A stretch of DNA of 64,000 nt from Adineta vaga (taxonomy: Eukaryota; Rotifera): positions 4,712,001-4,776,000 of the forward strand of contig CP075497.1 in NCBI GenBank assembly GCA_021613535.1. The letters run 5' to 3'. This document shows positions 37,032-48,889 of this stretch, piece by piece. The position numbers and the translations under genes were made by a program. The notes under the pieces are model-generated. The model made no database searches and was not told the DNA's origin. It saw only the letters and a list, made by a program, of their open reading frames with translations. Within the stretch, counting starts at the first letter, position 1; each line of letters begins with the position of its first letter.

Positions 37032-40000
37032 TTAAATATTGACCATTGTATCCGAATGTTGTGGAATAAGTTGTGTTTTTCGTCGTTCATTCGGATTTTC
37101 ATTAATATTAGTTGGATTATTTTCATGAACAGTTGATGATCGTTTTTCGACCATCATCGGTAGTTTTTCTTGTTCATCTGATGGATGGTTATTTACACTA
37201 GTTGTATGTATTTCTCGTGTTGGCCAAAGTATTGCTTGTATATGTCGTAAAGGTGTACGATATTGTCGACCTTGTACGGCACCAATTGTTTGACGACGTC
37301 GAAGAGTTTTAGATTTTATCGATGTTCGATTTAAAATAGGTGTAGTTGGACGGATAGAATCAATTGGGACTGAATTTTCACGTTCATCATCATTCCAATC
37401 GTTATTATCATCGTCAACATCGGGCTGTACATGAGAGAGAGAGAGATTAGAATGTTTAGAAAATATTCACCATATGTTTGATTAGTCAGCAAAAAGCAAA
37501 TTTTAATATTAAAATCCAGACAAAAGATTGAGTTAATCATGCAAACATGCAGCAAACAATCAATTTATCATCCATTAAAAATAACCGACACTGACAGGTT
37601 TTATTTTGTCTAGTTAGAATAGCGACTTACACTTACATTTATTTACAGGTTCATTTCTTTCTAGAAGAGTGATATATTTACGATTTGATTCTTTTTCGAC
37701 GAATCATCTGTTTGTTTTTATGAATAACTTATAGAATCATGTAAAGAATTTACTTTTGTAGATCATTGTTTAAATAAGTAACAATTATGTCGAAAAAAGT
37801 ACTCATTATTCAACATTCATCAGGTGTTCGTCCTGCCTATGTCACTGAATTCTTCTTAGAACATGGAATTCCGTTTGAAATTTTACCTATTTACGAACCT
37901 GATCGTGAAGAAGACTTTCCTGACTATCAAACAAATGCCTATTCAGCTATAGTCAGTCTCGGTGGTCCACAAGGTACTTATGAAGATGAACAATATCCAT
38001 ATTTAAAATGGGAAAAATCTTTTCTTGCTGCTCAACTTGCTCTTCAAACACCTATTCTTGGTTTATGTCTTGGCGCACAACTCCTTGCTGATGTCATCGG
38101 TGGACATGGTCATCTAGGAAAATATGGTTATGAAATTGGTTATGTTCAATATAAACTAACGGAAGAAGGTAAACAAGATTTGATTCTCTCAAAATTATTT
38201 GAAGCACAACAAGATAAACCTTTACTAATTATGCATCATCAAGATTCATTCGATTTACCATCGAATGCAACGATATTAGCTTATACGTCAAATAAATATA
38301 TAGCTGCATATCGTTTTGGTTCTGCATATGCAGTACAATTTCATCCGGAAGCATCATTTACTGAATTTGATGAATGGGTACAACGAACACGAACAAAACG
38401 ACCAGAAGCATATAAAAATCTCGATATCGACGAAATCTTACATCAAGCTAAAATAAACGAATCAGAAGCGAAAAAATCAAGACAACTATTTTTTCAAACG
38501 TGGTGGAATATGATTTCTAAATCCTAATTTTTCAACTTTACAATAAAAAAAATCTTTCTCAGTAAAGAAATTTGTTTTTCTTTTTTTTTGTTAACACTTA
38601 TTTATTCCATTATTTTCGATAATCATTCATCAACTTAAGTAGATCTATCTCATTCTGACAGTTCTATTAAGTATACTTATAATAATATGCATATCGTTAT
38701 TTTCTTTTTCTTTGCACATTTATTGTGTTTCAAGCATAACTAATTAACACGCAGATTGTCATATCATTAGATTTATGTACGCTCTTGTTTTCTAAACTTC
38801 GAATGTCATCAGGAGAGTTGATGTACAAAAACATATGGTCGAAAAGATCATATTTAACGATCGCGAATGTCATTCAAAGCCGTAAAAACCAAGCTTATAT
38901 GCATTTCTCTCTCTATTATATGTTTTATTCAATTAATAGTAATGTTTTGATGACTAGATTATAATTGTGCTGATTCAACGACAAACAATGCAGATAATAA
39001 AAGAATGACTAGTATGCAGAGAAGAAAAAACAGAGATATGAGCAAACAAGTCAATAGGTAGCATACAGCAAATAGGAATATGTGCCAATCAATAGAATAC
39101 ATCTAATCAATATGTGCTATTACTTACTAAACTGATTGCATCCATAGGCATTGCTAATTCATCGAGTCCAGTCGTTGTAGTTGGCGAATTAACACGCTTA
39201 TTAGTTCCTTGTGTTTGTTGATTACTCATCGTCGATGAATTATGACGATCATTCTTTCCCCATCGTAATCGATTAACATTTTTGAAAATATTCTTCGATC
39301 GTTTCGATGAACTTCCTGTTGTTGCTCCACCAACAGCTGAATTACTACTTGATAAGCCAGTATTTTGATGTCCAATTGCTAATCCATTTGTTGAATGACT
39401 TATTGCATCTTCCATTTGTTGTTGATCGAAACTATTCATTCGACGAGTAACTGGTCGATGTTTATTTGTATCACTTAATGCTCGTGGTAATTTTCTTTTG
39501 GCTTTTAAAATAATATTTTTTCGTGCATTTATACATCGAATATATTCATCACCAGTAGCATGAAGAAATGGTATACTACCAACCGATGCAAAACTTGTAT
39601 TTCCATCACCATAACAAGCTAATTGATTGAAATCTGTTTGTTCATTGACACCATTTTGTAATTGAGTAACAGGATCGATGATTACATGAATAATTTCTCT
39701 CCAAGCAATATGAGGTTGCCAATCAGGATTCGTTGAATTTTGATAAGTTTTATACATTGTTGTTTTCATATTTGTCATTAATTGATCGAACACATTCGCT
39801 AAATTTCTTACAACACAATAAGTTAAAATATTATGTCGAATATCACTAGGTTTTGTTCGACATGAATCATAATAGATTAAAGCATGATTTTTAATTAAAT
39901 AATCTAATTCAATTTTCGCATTACGACGTACACAACATGCAAATGCATGAACAAATATACGTTGAATAGTTGCAGAATTCTCTTCAATAAATGGATCACC

Positions 40001-42486
40001 ATCGACTTGATAATATCGACTTAATGTTGTACATAATGCTAGAAATGTTGAACAATTATTTTTGATTTGTAAAACACCATCTAAAAAAGATCCCGGTCTT
40101 ATGATTATTTTTATGAAATAAAAACAAATTGATTTTTCTTACCAAAACAATGTTCTAAATGTTTTTCAGATATTGTACCCCAACAATGAAGATTTCGTCG
40201 TTTAAAAAATGAATCAAATATGATATCCATCATTATGGTTGAATCAGTCATGCATGAAATATAAAATGGCGTTTGATAAACATTAGCTAATGCATCCGCG
40301 AATGGATCACCAAATGTTTCGAAAAAATAATAATCAACTTGCATATATAAAGAATGTCCTGTTTCAGAACTTAAACGATATTTAACAATCACTTCCCAAG
40401 TCACATCACTACGTTTACGTGATGAAAGCACATCACCATCAGGATATAAGATTGTTGGTCGACATCCAAGTGCATTTTCTAATTCAACAAAATGTTCTTC
40501 AATATTTTCACGTAATAAATGAAAATCCCAACGTGGATATTGAAGAAAAATATCGCGAAGAACAAGTACAGTTAGAAAACAACGAACACTAATTGGTGTT
40601 TCATTTGGATGATCATCATCAGACGCAACTGATTCATCATTTTTTGATGTATTCAATGTCACTGATGAACCTGACATTGCACCCGACACGGGTTTAACAT
40701 CTTGATGAACAATAAATCCATCAAATTGATAGAATATAAATGCTGATGGACCTTCCGTTTCTGTATCACGATAAACTTGAACATGTTGAAATGATGCATA
40801 ATCTTTTTTATGCATATAATCAAGTACACGACTAAGAATACATTCATGATTAAGACCATCAAATTCCACTAAATGTGAATCAAGTAAAAGTCGAACAACT
40901 TCTTCATAATCAGTTCTATCACCACATGTTGCTAAACATGCAAGAGTTAATGGTGATGGAATAAACATTTGTTTCGTATCAAATCCATGAAGAATTTTTT
41001 CAATAAATTCTTCACGTTGAATCAATGGTAATGAACTTAATTCAAGTTCATCAGCATCGGGAATATCACTATCATTTGTTGTATTATTCAATGTTCCAGT
41101 ACTTTGATGATCATCTGTTGCATTATTTGTTGCTAATGATGGTTGATCTCGTGCTGTATGAGAATCCATATGTGAACGAAATTTTTGTTGTAAATATTGT
41201 TGTCTTATCATTATATTATGACTATCTAGTGACAATGATGGTTCTAATGATGGTAATGTCTGTTTACGTTGTTTGGTTGGATGTGTATCACGTTCAACAC
41301 CACATGCTTTCAGAATATATGCACTAGGATTGTATTCAAATTCTCGTTGTTTAAATGTAGGTATTAATAATGATAATGCATCAAATTGATTTGGTAATGT
41401 TAAAGATGTTAATGTATCACATATTGTTTTAACCTACACATGAAGAAATTAAATTGATTGTCTTATTTTCAATATAAGAATTTAAAAAAAAATAACTCTA
41501 CCGTTTCTTTATCACCAACATAAGCTGCATAATGTAATGTTAACCATCCACGTTCTGTCACAGAATTCAATGACATATCTAACCAAGTGCCTGTGCCATT
41601 ATACAATTTATCTAGTAAACTTGCTCTTTTATGTGCTATTGCAAAATGTATTAAATCACAATATTCATATCGACATAATTTCATGAATGATGTTTGAAAA
41701 ATATTAAATATTTTTGAATTCTCACTAATAATTGGTTTATCTATTTGTTCCATATATAGATATGTATGTAATGATGTGTAGGATTTAAATAATCCATGAA
41801 CTGGAGAATGAAGATATTGTTGTTCTAATTGAACTTGTTCTTCGACTAATGTTGATATATTTGATGTCGTATCAATCAAATGTTCAAGTGCAGAAAGAAT
41901 ATGTTGACGAGAATTATCATTATCTATTATAAGATGTTTAGCTGTGAGAAGTTTCTTTTTTATACGATGATACCAACGCCATAGGGGATAACGATCTCGA
42001 GTGTAACCATGAGCATCATATAATAAAAATAGAAGGAAATGAAGATTATTGAAATGATCAGGTTTTCTTATGACACCATTTTGAATTTCTTGAAGAAGAT
42101 CAAGTAAAAGATTATAAGTGAGTTCTTCTATTGGCAATTCTTGATTACCAATTGATGTCATTAATGTTGGCACACGATCTAAATTCAAATCATTTTATTA
42201 AAAGTTCGTTTTTCTTAATCGAAAAAAATTAATATTAAACAGATTTTTATCATCAATCTAAATGATTCATAATGTCATTTTCTATACATTTAGACTTCTC
42301 TATTCTTATGGTAATCATCAAATGATTTGATGACGTTAAATAAACTTGACTATATTCTCATCATCTGTTTATTTTCAACTAGAATAATGATAATTAACAT
42401 TAAATGTAAAGAAAAACAAACTTACGTGGTGATAAATAATCTTTGCTTATATCTTCAGCAGATGCATGTAAACGTAATGTATTCAT
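37032..42486 (-). CDS. Large ankyrin-type protein of unknown function (host of a nested gene)
   Basis: Five coding exons: 42426-42486, 41502-42178, 40143-41433, 39128-40080 and 37032-37424, joining in frame to 1124 residues. It starts MNTLRLHASAEDISKDYLSP. One clear ankyrin-like motif (RGWLTLHYAAYVGDKETVKT) is seen, with further helical repeats. A central helical/beta region (HECILSRVLDYMHKKDYASF; CFLTVLVLRDIFLQYPRWDF) precedes a basic Ser/Asn-rich C-terminal third (KNIFKNVNRLRWGKNDRHN; SKTLRRRQTIGAVQGRQYRT). I do not recognise the family. The last intron (37425-39127) has donor GTAAGTAAT and an acceptor after a CT run (...CATGTACAG). If it is retained, the protein ends six residues later at TGA 39107. 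A candidate noncoding first exon ends at a donor near 43817, pairing with an acceptor near 42552. Confidence 0.7.
37787..38527 (+). CDS. Class I glutamine amidotransferase, GMP-synthase-like; intronless, nested in an intron
   Basis: Free-standing GATase-1 domain enzyme, 246 residues, expected to release ammonia from glutamine. The nucleophile elbow is GLCLGAQLLADVIGG (Cys94) and the catalytic pair is in YAVQFHPEAS (His186, Glu188). An oxyanion-type SLGGPQGTYED loop and an N-terminal VLIIQHSSG strand are also present. This matches bacterial YfeJ-like/GMP-synthase-related amidotransferases rather than animal CAD, CPS or GMPS, where the domain is fused to a synthase. It has no intron, whereas nearly every other gene here has several, and it lies wholly within the 1.7 kb intron 37425-39127 of the opposite-strand ankyrin gene. 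Start MSKKVLIIQH is the only sensible one. Acquisition from bacteria is a good inference but untested. Acceptor substrate unknown. Confidence 0.9.
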   Translation: MSKKVLIIQHSSGVRPAYVTEFFLEHGIPFEILPIYEPDREEDFPDYQTNAYSAIVSLGGPQGTYEDEQYPYLKWEKSFLAAQLALQTPILGLCLGAQLLADVIGGHGHLGKYGYEIGYVQYKLTEEGKQDLILSKLFEAQQDKPLLIMHHQDSFDLPSNATILAYTSNKYIAAYRFGSAYAVQFHPEASFTEFDEWVQRTRTKRPEAYKNLDIDEILHQAKINESEAKKSRQLFFQTWWNMISKS

Positions 42487-42808
42487 TTTTCAGTACGAAA
42501 ATTTAACCGATAGGATAAATTGTCTTATACTTATCATACAATGTTGTTCCTGCAAGTATTAAGAACATGCGACAATCTCCAATGAATCGACTTCACCACA
42601 CTATGTTTCTTACTACTACTACCATGACTCGTCGTCATCTTCTTCTTCTTTTTTTCTTTCTCTATATTTTGTATATTTTCTTCTTTCCGTTCTTCTTTTC
42701 ACACTGGTCTGCTTCTTTTTTTCTCCCCTTTCTCTCTCCTACCATTACATATACTTATTGAGAAGTTTCATATGATGCGTGCAAATTCTTTTCTTTTCTT
42801 TCGTTCGT

Positions 42809-42830
42809 TCTTTCTTTCTTTCTTTCTTTT
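42809..42830. repeat. (TTTC)n microsatellite
   Basis: Tandem TTTC units in a pyrimidine-rich region. Confidence 0.9.
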
Positions 42831-43335
42831 TATTCACAAAACATTTGCTGTTTGTTCTGACACGTACTGCATGCTTTTTGAGGTGATTACATGCATTGAT
42901 TCAATTCTATCTACTTAAAAAGAAGAACTAAAAACAAAATTGCGAAGAAAAGGTCAATGAAAATGCTTTCTACATTTGACGTGTTTTTGGTGCCTTGCTT
43001 ACATTTCCGTCAATCAGACAAGGAGAAAAAAGAAAAATTTATTGACAGTTACTAATAGTAAATAGCGATGGAAAAGATATAACGATAACTTCCCAAATAT
43101 TTTTATTATGCAGAGGAGATAATATACAACGAGTCTTATCAATAATATGCATAACCAATACTCAAACTACGTCTTTCTCATGATGAAATATTTCTTTAAC
43201 AAGATGTTTGCTCGTTAATTTCAACTCCTATAAGAATATTCAAGATACAATATACATACATTCAAATACCTTTATTTTTATTTCACTGTTTGATTGGATT
43301 CTTTCTTATCAAAACATCGATTCACCTTTTTTCCC

Positions 43336-43354
43336 TTTCTCTCTCTCTCTCTCT
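43336..43354. repeat. (CT)n microsatellite
   Basis: CT dinucleotide run followed by GT/CT variants. Confidence 0.9.
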
Positions 43355-44937
43355 GTGTCTGTCTCGTAAGTGTATTCTAATGTTTGTTTCCACCTATAAC
43401 GAAAAACAAATACGAAGTAGAAAAAATAATATTTATATGTACACCTTTTCAAATATAGTCATGTGATATTCTTTGTATAATTCACATGCAATCATCCGTG
43501 TAAATGAAACGAAAAGAAAAATATATTCTGATGTAAGAAATATCACTTCGTGGTAAAAGTTAGATGTACTACTTTGACATACCAATGACTCCTCAATATT
43601 GCTTTTTTTTAAATCGAAACAAACTGAAACTCATATCATGAAAGATTACGACTTTATATCATGTTGTTTCATATTCTCTTATCAATAAAATATGTAAAAG
43701 TATTTACGAAAAGAATCGAACAAACAGTCTTACATATGACATGATAGAATAATATCGTCTGTATTCAAAATCAATAATAACCAAACTGAGTGATTTTCAT
43801 TGTTTGTTACTTACGTTCTTTCGATGTTGTTCCTTAATAAATTGATTCAACGATTCAGAAAAAAAAGATGCTACTTATATAGGCAAAACCGAATAATTGA
43901 TTTTTCTTTCTAGTTCTAGTCAACACTCAGAGAACTTCATCAACATGCTGATCACAGCCCTTCTCATTTCCTTGTATTTAGAATAGGAGAAAGCAGTTTT
44001 TATCCGTTGGAATAAATGTTTCACAACACTTTCTCTAGCGTATCTTGTACATATTCAAGTTTTATCATTTGATTTGTATAAACCTTCAGTTTACTCTCGT
44101 CTATTCATTGGAAACCTTGTTTGAGACTATTCTGAAAAAAAGTTTTCTTAATTGTGTTCGGCCAAGATCAGCAGGAAGTTTTGCTTCTTTACTTCCTTCT
44201 TATCTGAAAGAAACCAGAACGATTCATGAGCCATTAGATGTACAGAGGAATGTCCAATGCCGCCAGGAATAAAAATCAATGTTGACTTGACATAATTCAT
44301 CCTATAAAGAATACAAATAAAATATAATCTTACGCTAAGAATAATATACCACAGCGGATAGAAATGTCACACAAAATATACATGCATCTTCATGACTAGT
44401 CTGTGTTGACTTTTCCAATAATGCGTCAATTTCTGCAACAGAATATTGTTGGAAAGCTCGTCATCGAGTTTATACTATCATTGATACATCTATCCCAGTC
44501 TTCAAGTACTTTCTAAGTATGAATTTAATCATGTTATGAGAGTATGTGAGTATTATCAATATAGTATTCATTTTAAGTCTGTCGATATGTATTTTTGATG
44601 ATGGAAATAACCACGAGTTGAAGATCGAAGTATCAGTATACGAATATCTCTAATAATGAAAATACAGAGGTCACTAATCTACGGTTGATATGCATAAAAA
44701 TCAATTTTTCATCTTTTCATTTCATTTCGACCACTAATATGCTGTCAAATCGAAATAGGTCTCCTTCGAATGAATTACAAATACGAATTAATTAGCTTTG
44801 ATAGTATAACTTAAAACTTGATTTTTTTTATTATATCTGTTGATAAATTATTCACCAAACATTTAGAACCATGTTCTATATCTAAAAAATAGTTGGACTT
44901 TATCTTAAACTATTTAGATAACAACGAGTAAGAAGGG

Positions 44938-46287
44938 ATGAATTTCTTATCAAAATCACCTTCGTTTGCTCGACAATTATATTGTACAATAGCTGTGCAA
45001 CGTTTGAATACGATCAATCAATCCATTCGTTTCATTTCACAAAATGTATGTAATACAAAGTTTGACCTACTTTTGTTTTTGAAACTCATTGTTATCTTAT
45101 TTTAGACAACAGCAACTGGTAAAAATAATCAACAGCCATCGCAATATCGATATACTTTACCGAATGGAAGTTTATCGAATGAACAACGTGAATCTTATGA
45201 AAAAAATGGTTTTATTGTTATTCGTCATTTAGTTAAACCTGAAACACTTGATCATTTTCGGTAGAAAAAAAAAACCTTGTCACATGGAAAAAGTATTTTT
45301 ATTTCTCTAGTCATCGTTTTCAAGAAGTATGTGTTGGAAAAGTTAAAGTGCCAGGCATGACTGTCATGAAAGATGTTGCTATTGCTAAATCTGAATTTGC
45401 TGATGGTGAAAAAGCAATAACAAAAATTCAAGATTTTACATTGGATGATGAACTTTTTAAATATTGTTGTCTACCAGAAATTGTTGCATACGTCGAAAAT
45501 TTTACGGGTCCAAATATCATGGCTATGCATACAATGGTAATTATTTTGTTTGCACATGAAAAGTATATATCGTTTTCTTTAGTTAATCAATAAACCACCT
45601 GATCCAGGCACACAATCATCTCGACATCCACTTCATCAAGATCTTTATTATTTCCCATTTCGACCAGCAGATCGTATTGTTTGTGCATGGACTGCAATGG
45701 AAAAGATTAATCGAGAAAATGGATGTCTTGTGGTCATACCAGAATCACATCAAGGTGAACTTGAAGTACATGACTATCCTAATTGGAAGGGTGGAGTCAA
45801 TAAAATGTATCATGGAATACAAAAATACGATCCAAATCTAAAGATGGTACATTTAGAAATGGAAACAGGTATAATTTCTGATCAAAAAGTTAACTTATGA
45901 GATTTTATTTCGATTAGGTGATACTGTTTTCTTTCATCCATTACTTATTCATGGCAGTGGAACAAATCGATCAAGTAGATTTCGAAAGGTATTTACATCA
46001 ATTATAAAGTCAATTTGTTATATGTGTTCTATGCTATCGAATAGGCTATTTCATGTCATTATGCTGATTCTGCATGTGAATATATTGAATGTAAAGATAG
46101 TGTACAAGATTTCATTTCGAAAGAAGTAACAGATATCTTTCGACGACGAACTGGATTTACAGATGCACGATTCGAAGTAAGATTAACTATGAAAGTTTCA
46201 TTCATATAAAATTTATTTCAAAATAAAAAATAGGATGTTTGGAGAATTAAAAGTCGACTTGTTAATGGTGAACGAATCAATTTGTAG
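44938..46287 (+). CDS. PHYH: Phytanoyl-CoA 2-hydroxylase
   Basis: Fe(II)/2-oxoglutarate dioxygenase that starts peroxisomal alpha-oxidation of branched acyl-CoAs. Seven exons: 44938-45045, 45106-45260, 45311-45536, 45583-45868, 45918-45988, 46045-46176 and 46234-46287; 343 residues (human 338). Strong matches throughout: [54 protein letters not shown] (iron ligands His-x-Asp), [27 protein letters not shown], and [15 protein letters not shown], which holds the distal His. Arg in [17 protein letters not shown] would bind 2-oxoglutarate. The C-terminus, [10 protein letters not shown], matches the human end. The N-terminus has a basic presequence (FARQLYC...[11 protein letters not shown]). It resembles but does not exactly meet the PTS2 consensus, having Ser where His/Gln is expected. 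Confidence 0.96.
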
Positions 46288-46578
46288 ATGAAAACAAGAC
46301 AAAGCCAATATCAATTCATTCTTTTCTTTTTTATTCTATACCATCAGTCTTTCTTCTTTGTAATTTTCATGGAAAAAAAATAAAAGCGATTTACTTAAAA
46401 TTCAGTAACGAACGAATCAATGACTAGCAAAAGATGAGTCATAGATAATCATTTTCTTTCGTTCTGTCTGTCTGTCTGTCTTTCTTTCTTTTCTATTAGC
46501 ATGTTAGTCTACTGTGCAATTTTTGCAGTATTGATGTGTATATAAGAATAGAGAAGACAAAACGATAAGCATACTTAC
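46288..46578. other. Spacer with GTCT/TTTC microsatellite
   Basis: 3' flank of PHYH. It holds a (GTCT)n/(TTTC)n run at about 46463-46492. Confidence 0.5.
46463..46492. repeat. (GTCT)n/(TTTC)n microsatellite
   Basis: Four GTCT units followed by TTTC units, just 3' of PHYH. Confidence 0.9.
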
Positions 46579-46733
46579 CTGCCACGGATGCAATAGCGCT
46601 CAGGAAGGCTAATGCTCCAGGTCGAGGCGCGGGCATTGCACATCGCCCCCGTTGACGCCTGCGAAAAGTCCACATCGGGCTTTCTCGAGTGGATAATTTG
46701 TTCCGCGGCCACTTGCGTTCGCGCATTGGCCAT
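46579..46733 (-). other. GC-rich orphan exon-like segment
   Basis: A 155-base block with about 59% G+C by my count, against roughly 30% in the flanks. On the minus strand it starts ATGGCCAATGCGCG just after an AG (TTAATAG) and ends at a perfect donor (GGCAG then GTAAGTAT). One frame is open throughout (51 codons plus 2 bases): MANARTQVAAEQIIHSRKPD then VDFSQASTGAMCNARAST and WSISLPERYCIRGR. A second, shifted minus-strand frame is also open. I recognise no family. No partner exon is evident downstream, where PHYH lies on the other strand. It could be an exon of a recently acquired gene, an insertion or an assembly chimera. Confidence 0.4.
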
Positions 46734-46946
46734 TCTATTAATTTAAAATGAAAATTCAATTATTTCTCTCTGTCTCATAGAATTTACAAATAAGAAAACT
46801 TGGATTTGTTACAGTTCATAGTTTTCGAAAGAAATATCAATGAAACAAATATGATAATCTCTAATAACTCTATGAGAAAATTTTTGTGCATAGTTGTTTT
46901 TGTTGAATATGTTGATTGCATTAAAAATTGAGCGCCTTTAATAGAA

Positions 46947-47270
46947 TTGAACATGTATGTTAATAATAGTTGTACAAATGAATATGGGTATTCGACAGGT
47001 TTCAATTCTTGTTTATATATTCACGGAGAATCGCTTCGCATAGTATTACTAGTATGTTTTATTTCAATCTTTACACTAATCTTTATTCTACTTTTGATGC
47101 TTATGATTGGTAACAAGTTATTGTCAACTTTAATCAAAGGAAAAGATATTCATTCACATCGATTTCCTTCCAAGCAAAACTTAACTCACAATGATAATGG
47201 TTCAATATCATATGACGAAAAGCAATATTCAACGGACATGAAATTATCTGAACTAAATGCAAACAGTTGA
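46947..47270 (+). CDS. Possible small single-pass membrane protein
   Basis: An unspliced 107-codon frame. A short N-terminal segment with two cysteines and an N-glycosylation site (MNMYVNNSCTNEYG) precedes one strong hydrophobic helix (IVLLVCFISIFTLIFILLLM). A polar, basic-to-acidic tail follows (KGKDIHSHRFPSKQNL...). The composition looks like a type III membrane protein, not like random AT-rich sequence. There is no recognisable domain and no second line of evidence. It lies between the GC-rich block and NDUFB3. Confidence 0.35.
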   Translation: MNMYVNNSCTNEYGYSTGFNSCLYIHGESLRIVLLVCFISIFTLIFILLLMLMIGNKLLSTLIKGKDIHSHRFPSKQNLTHNDNGSISYDEKQYSTDMKLSELNANS

Positions 47271-47614
47271 GGAAATAATAGTCTATTTTGTTCTTAGAAT
47301 AAAAAGACTGACAACTAGCGTCCTCTACTACACTAGTAAACAAGTGTCAGATGATTTTTACTCTAAGTATAAATATTTTCCAACGTCAATCTTAAGCGAA
47401 TTGAAATAATTGATAAAAAAATCGAGATATTTCATTAAATATGGTTAAAATATTATCCAGTAAGAATAATTTAGTCACTAACCAGCCAGTTAGTTTGATT
47501 TGGTTGTATACATCTATACAATAGAATAATAATAATAATAATATTACAATATATAATCTACTTTATCTTATATATTGTTCAACATTCTGTTTGTTTTTTT
47601 CAGACTGATTAAGA

Positions 47615-48097
47615 ATGGTTGCTGACAGTCATTCAGCTGGTGGACATCATTCAGCACATGGTGGTGCTGGAAAAGCAACAACTGCTTATCCAGATCGTGC
47701 TCCAAATGCTTGTGAATTTCGTATCCCGGGTTTGTGAAAAATCATAGTCCTTCCATTTAATCTATTGCATTAATTCATAGATTGGCGTTCATATAAAGTT
47801 GAAGGTATACCTGAATTAGAAAGTCATCGTTCGAAATTATCTAATAAAGGATTACGTGATCCTTGGATTCGAAATCAAGTCTGGCTATATGATCCAAAAG
47901 TTGGTGCTTATCCACAATGGCGAGTCAGTTTTCGTACAGCTTTCTTTGGCTTTCGTTATGCTATGGTTGCTTTGGCTACTTGCTTTATAACAGAAAAAAT
48001 ACTTGAAAAAGCTTTTCCACCATTTCATGAACATATTCATCTATACAATCCCGATAAACCTCATTCACATGATCATCATGGCGATGATCATCATTAG
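47615..48097 (+). CDS. NDUFB3: NADH dehydrogenase 1 beta subcomplex subunit 3 (complex I B12)
   Basis: Single-pass accessory subunit of mitochondrial complex I, inner membrane. Two exons, 47615-47729 and 47781-48097, 143 residues (human 98). The core reads PDWRSYKVEGIPELESHRSK, then LSNKGLRDPWIRNQVWLYDP. This is the B12 signature ([34 protein letters not shown]). One TM helix (FRYAMVALATCFITEKIL) follows. Both ends are His-rich (SHSAGGHHSAHGG; HSHDHHGDDHH), as in the human protein's N-terminus. A TTTTTTTCAG acceptor at 47602 just above the ATG indicates a 5'-UTR intron. Confidence 0.92.
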
Positions 48098-48889
48098 AAA
48101 CTTTCCTCTAGTTATAACCTTACCGTTCTTTTTTTTCTTCGTCTGTAGATTTTTGAAAAAAAGAAAACATCCATTTTGATCCTTTTATCTTGTTCATTTG
48201 TTTATTTTATATAACAATAATTGCATCGAGAGAATATTTATATCGACTATGATGTTTTGATCATATCAAACCTCTACTATAAGAGTATAAGATCGAAATT
48301 TGTCATTCAATTTTACATGTTAAAGTACTTGACAGTTCAAACAAGGTACATTACATTTGAACAATACAAAGAAATGTCAGATAGAGAAACTTTTGATGAT
48401 TGTTTCGTTAACATAGAGATACATATTGTTACCAACATTCAATGCATCTTAATAAGCCTATTTACACTGTAGTGGAACTTTTGTGTAAGTAGTCGTCACT
48501 CGAAACAGACATGTGTCTCGCCTTTTGTCTTTATAACTATACAATAAAACTCACACGAAGAATCTGTATGAAGAAAATCAGGCAAAACAATAATGATAGT
48601 TTAATTCGTTTCTTTTTTCATCGAGGGTAATTTCTGATTTTAATTCAAATTTGTATTACTCATTTTTTTCTACATTACAATTGGACATGACTTTGTCTTT
48701 AAATGACGTCAAATAAATGACGAGAAGCAAAAAATACTTTCATCTATTTTCTGTTCTGTTTTACAAAGACTCTCACCAACGAAAGTCAGGCATAGAGAAT
48801 ATATATTTGCTTTCATCAGGTGAAAAGAAAACGACGAACTTCACTATTCAGTTTCATTTCATTTTACGCGAACAAAAATAAAACAAAGA
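48098..48889. other. Intergenic spacer
   Basis: 3' flank of NDUFB3 and promoter region of the first Rho GTPase gene. The open frame at 48221-48472 has no domain character. Confidence 0.5.

Larger units (their letters stand above)
42487..44937. other. Intergenic with microsatellites
   Basis: 2.4 kb between divergent genes. Contains a (TTTC)n run at about 42809-42830 and a (CT)n run at about 43336-43354, plus a possible noncoding 5' exon of the ankyrin gene ending near 43818. The open frames at 42567-42761 and 44045-44272 lack domain or splice support. Confidence 0.5.

Noticed and set aside
44045-44272. 75-codon open frame upstream of PHYH
   Set aside because: No similarity, no splice signals and composition like the surrounding noncoding DNA.
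48221-48472. 83-codon open frame 3' of NDUFB3
   Set aside because: AT-rich chance frame without domain features.
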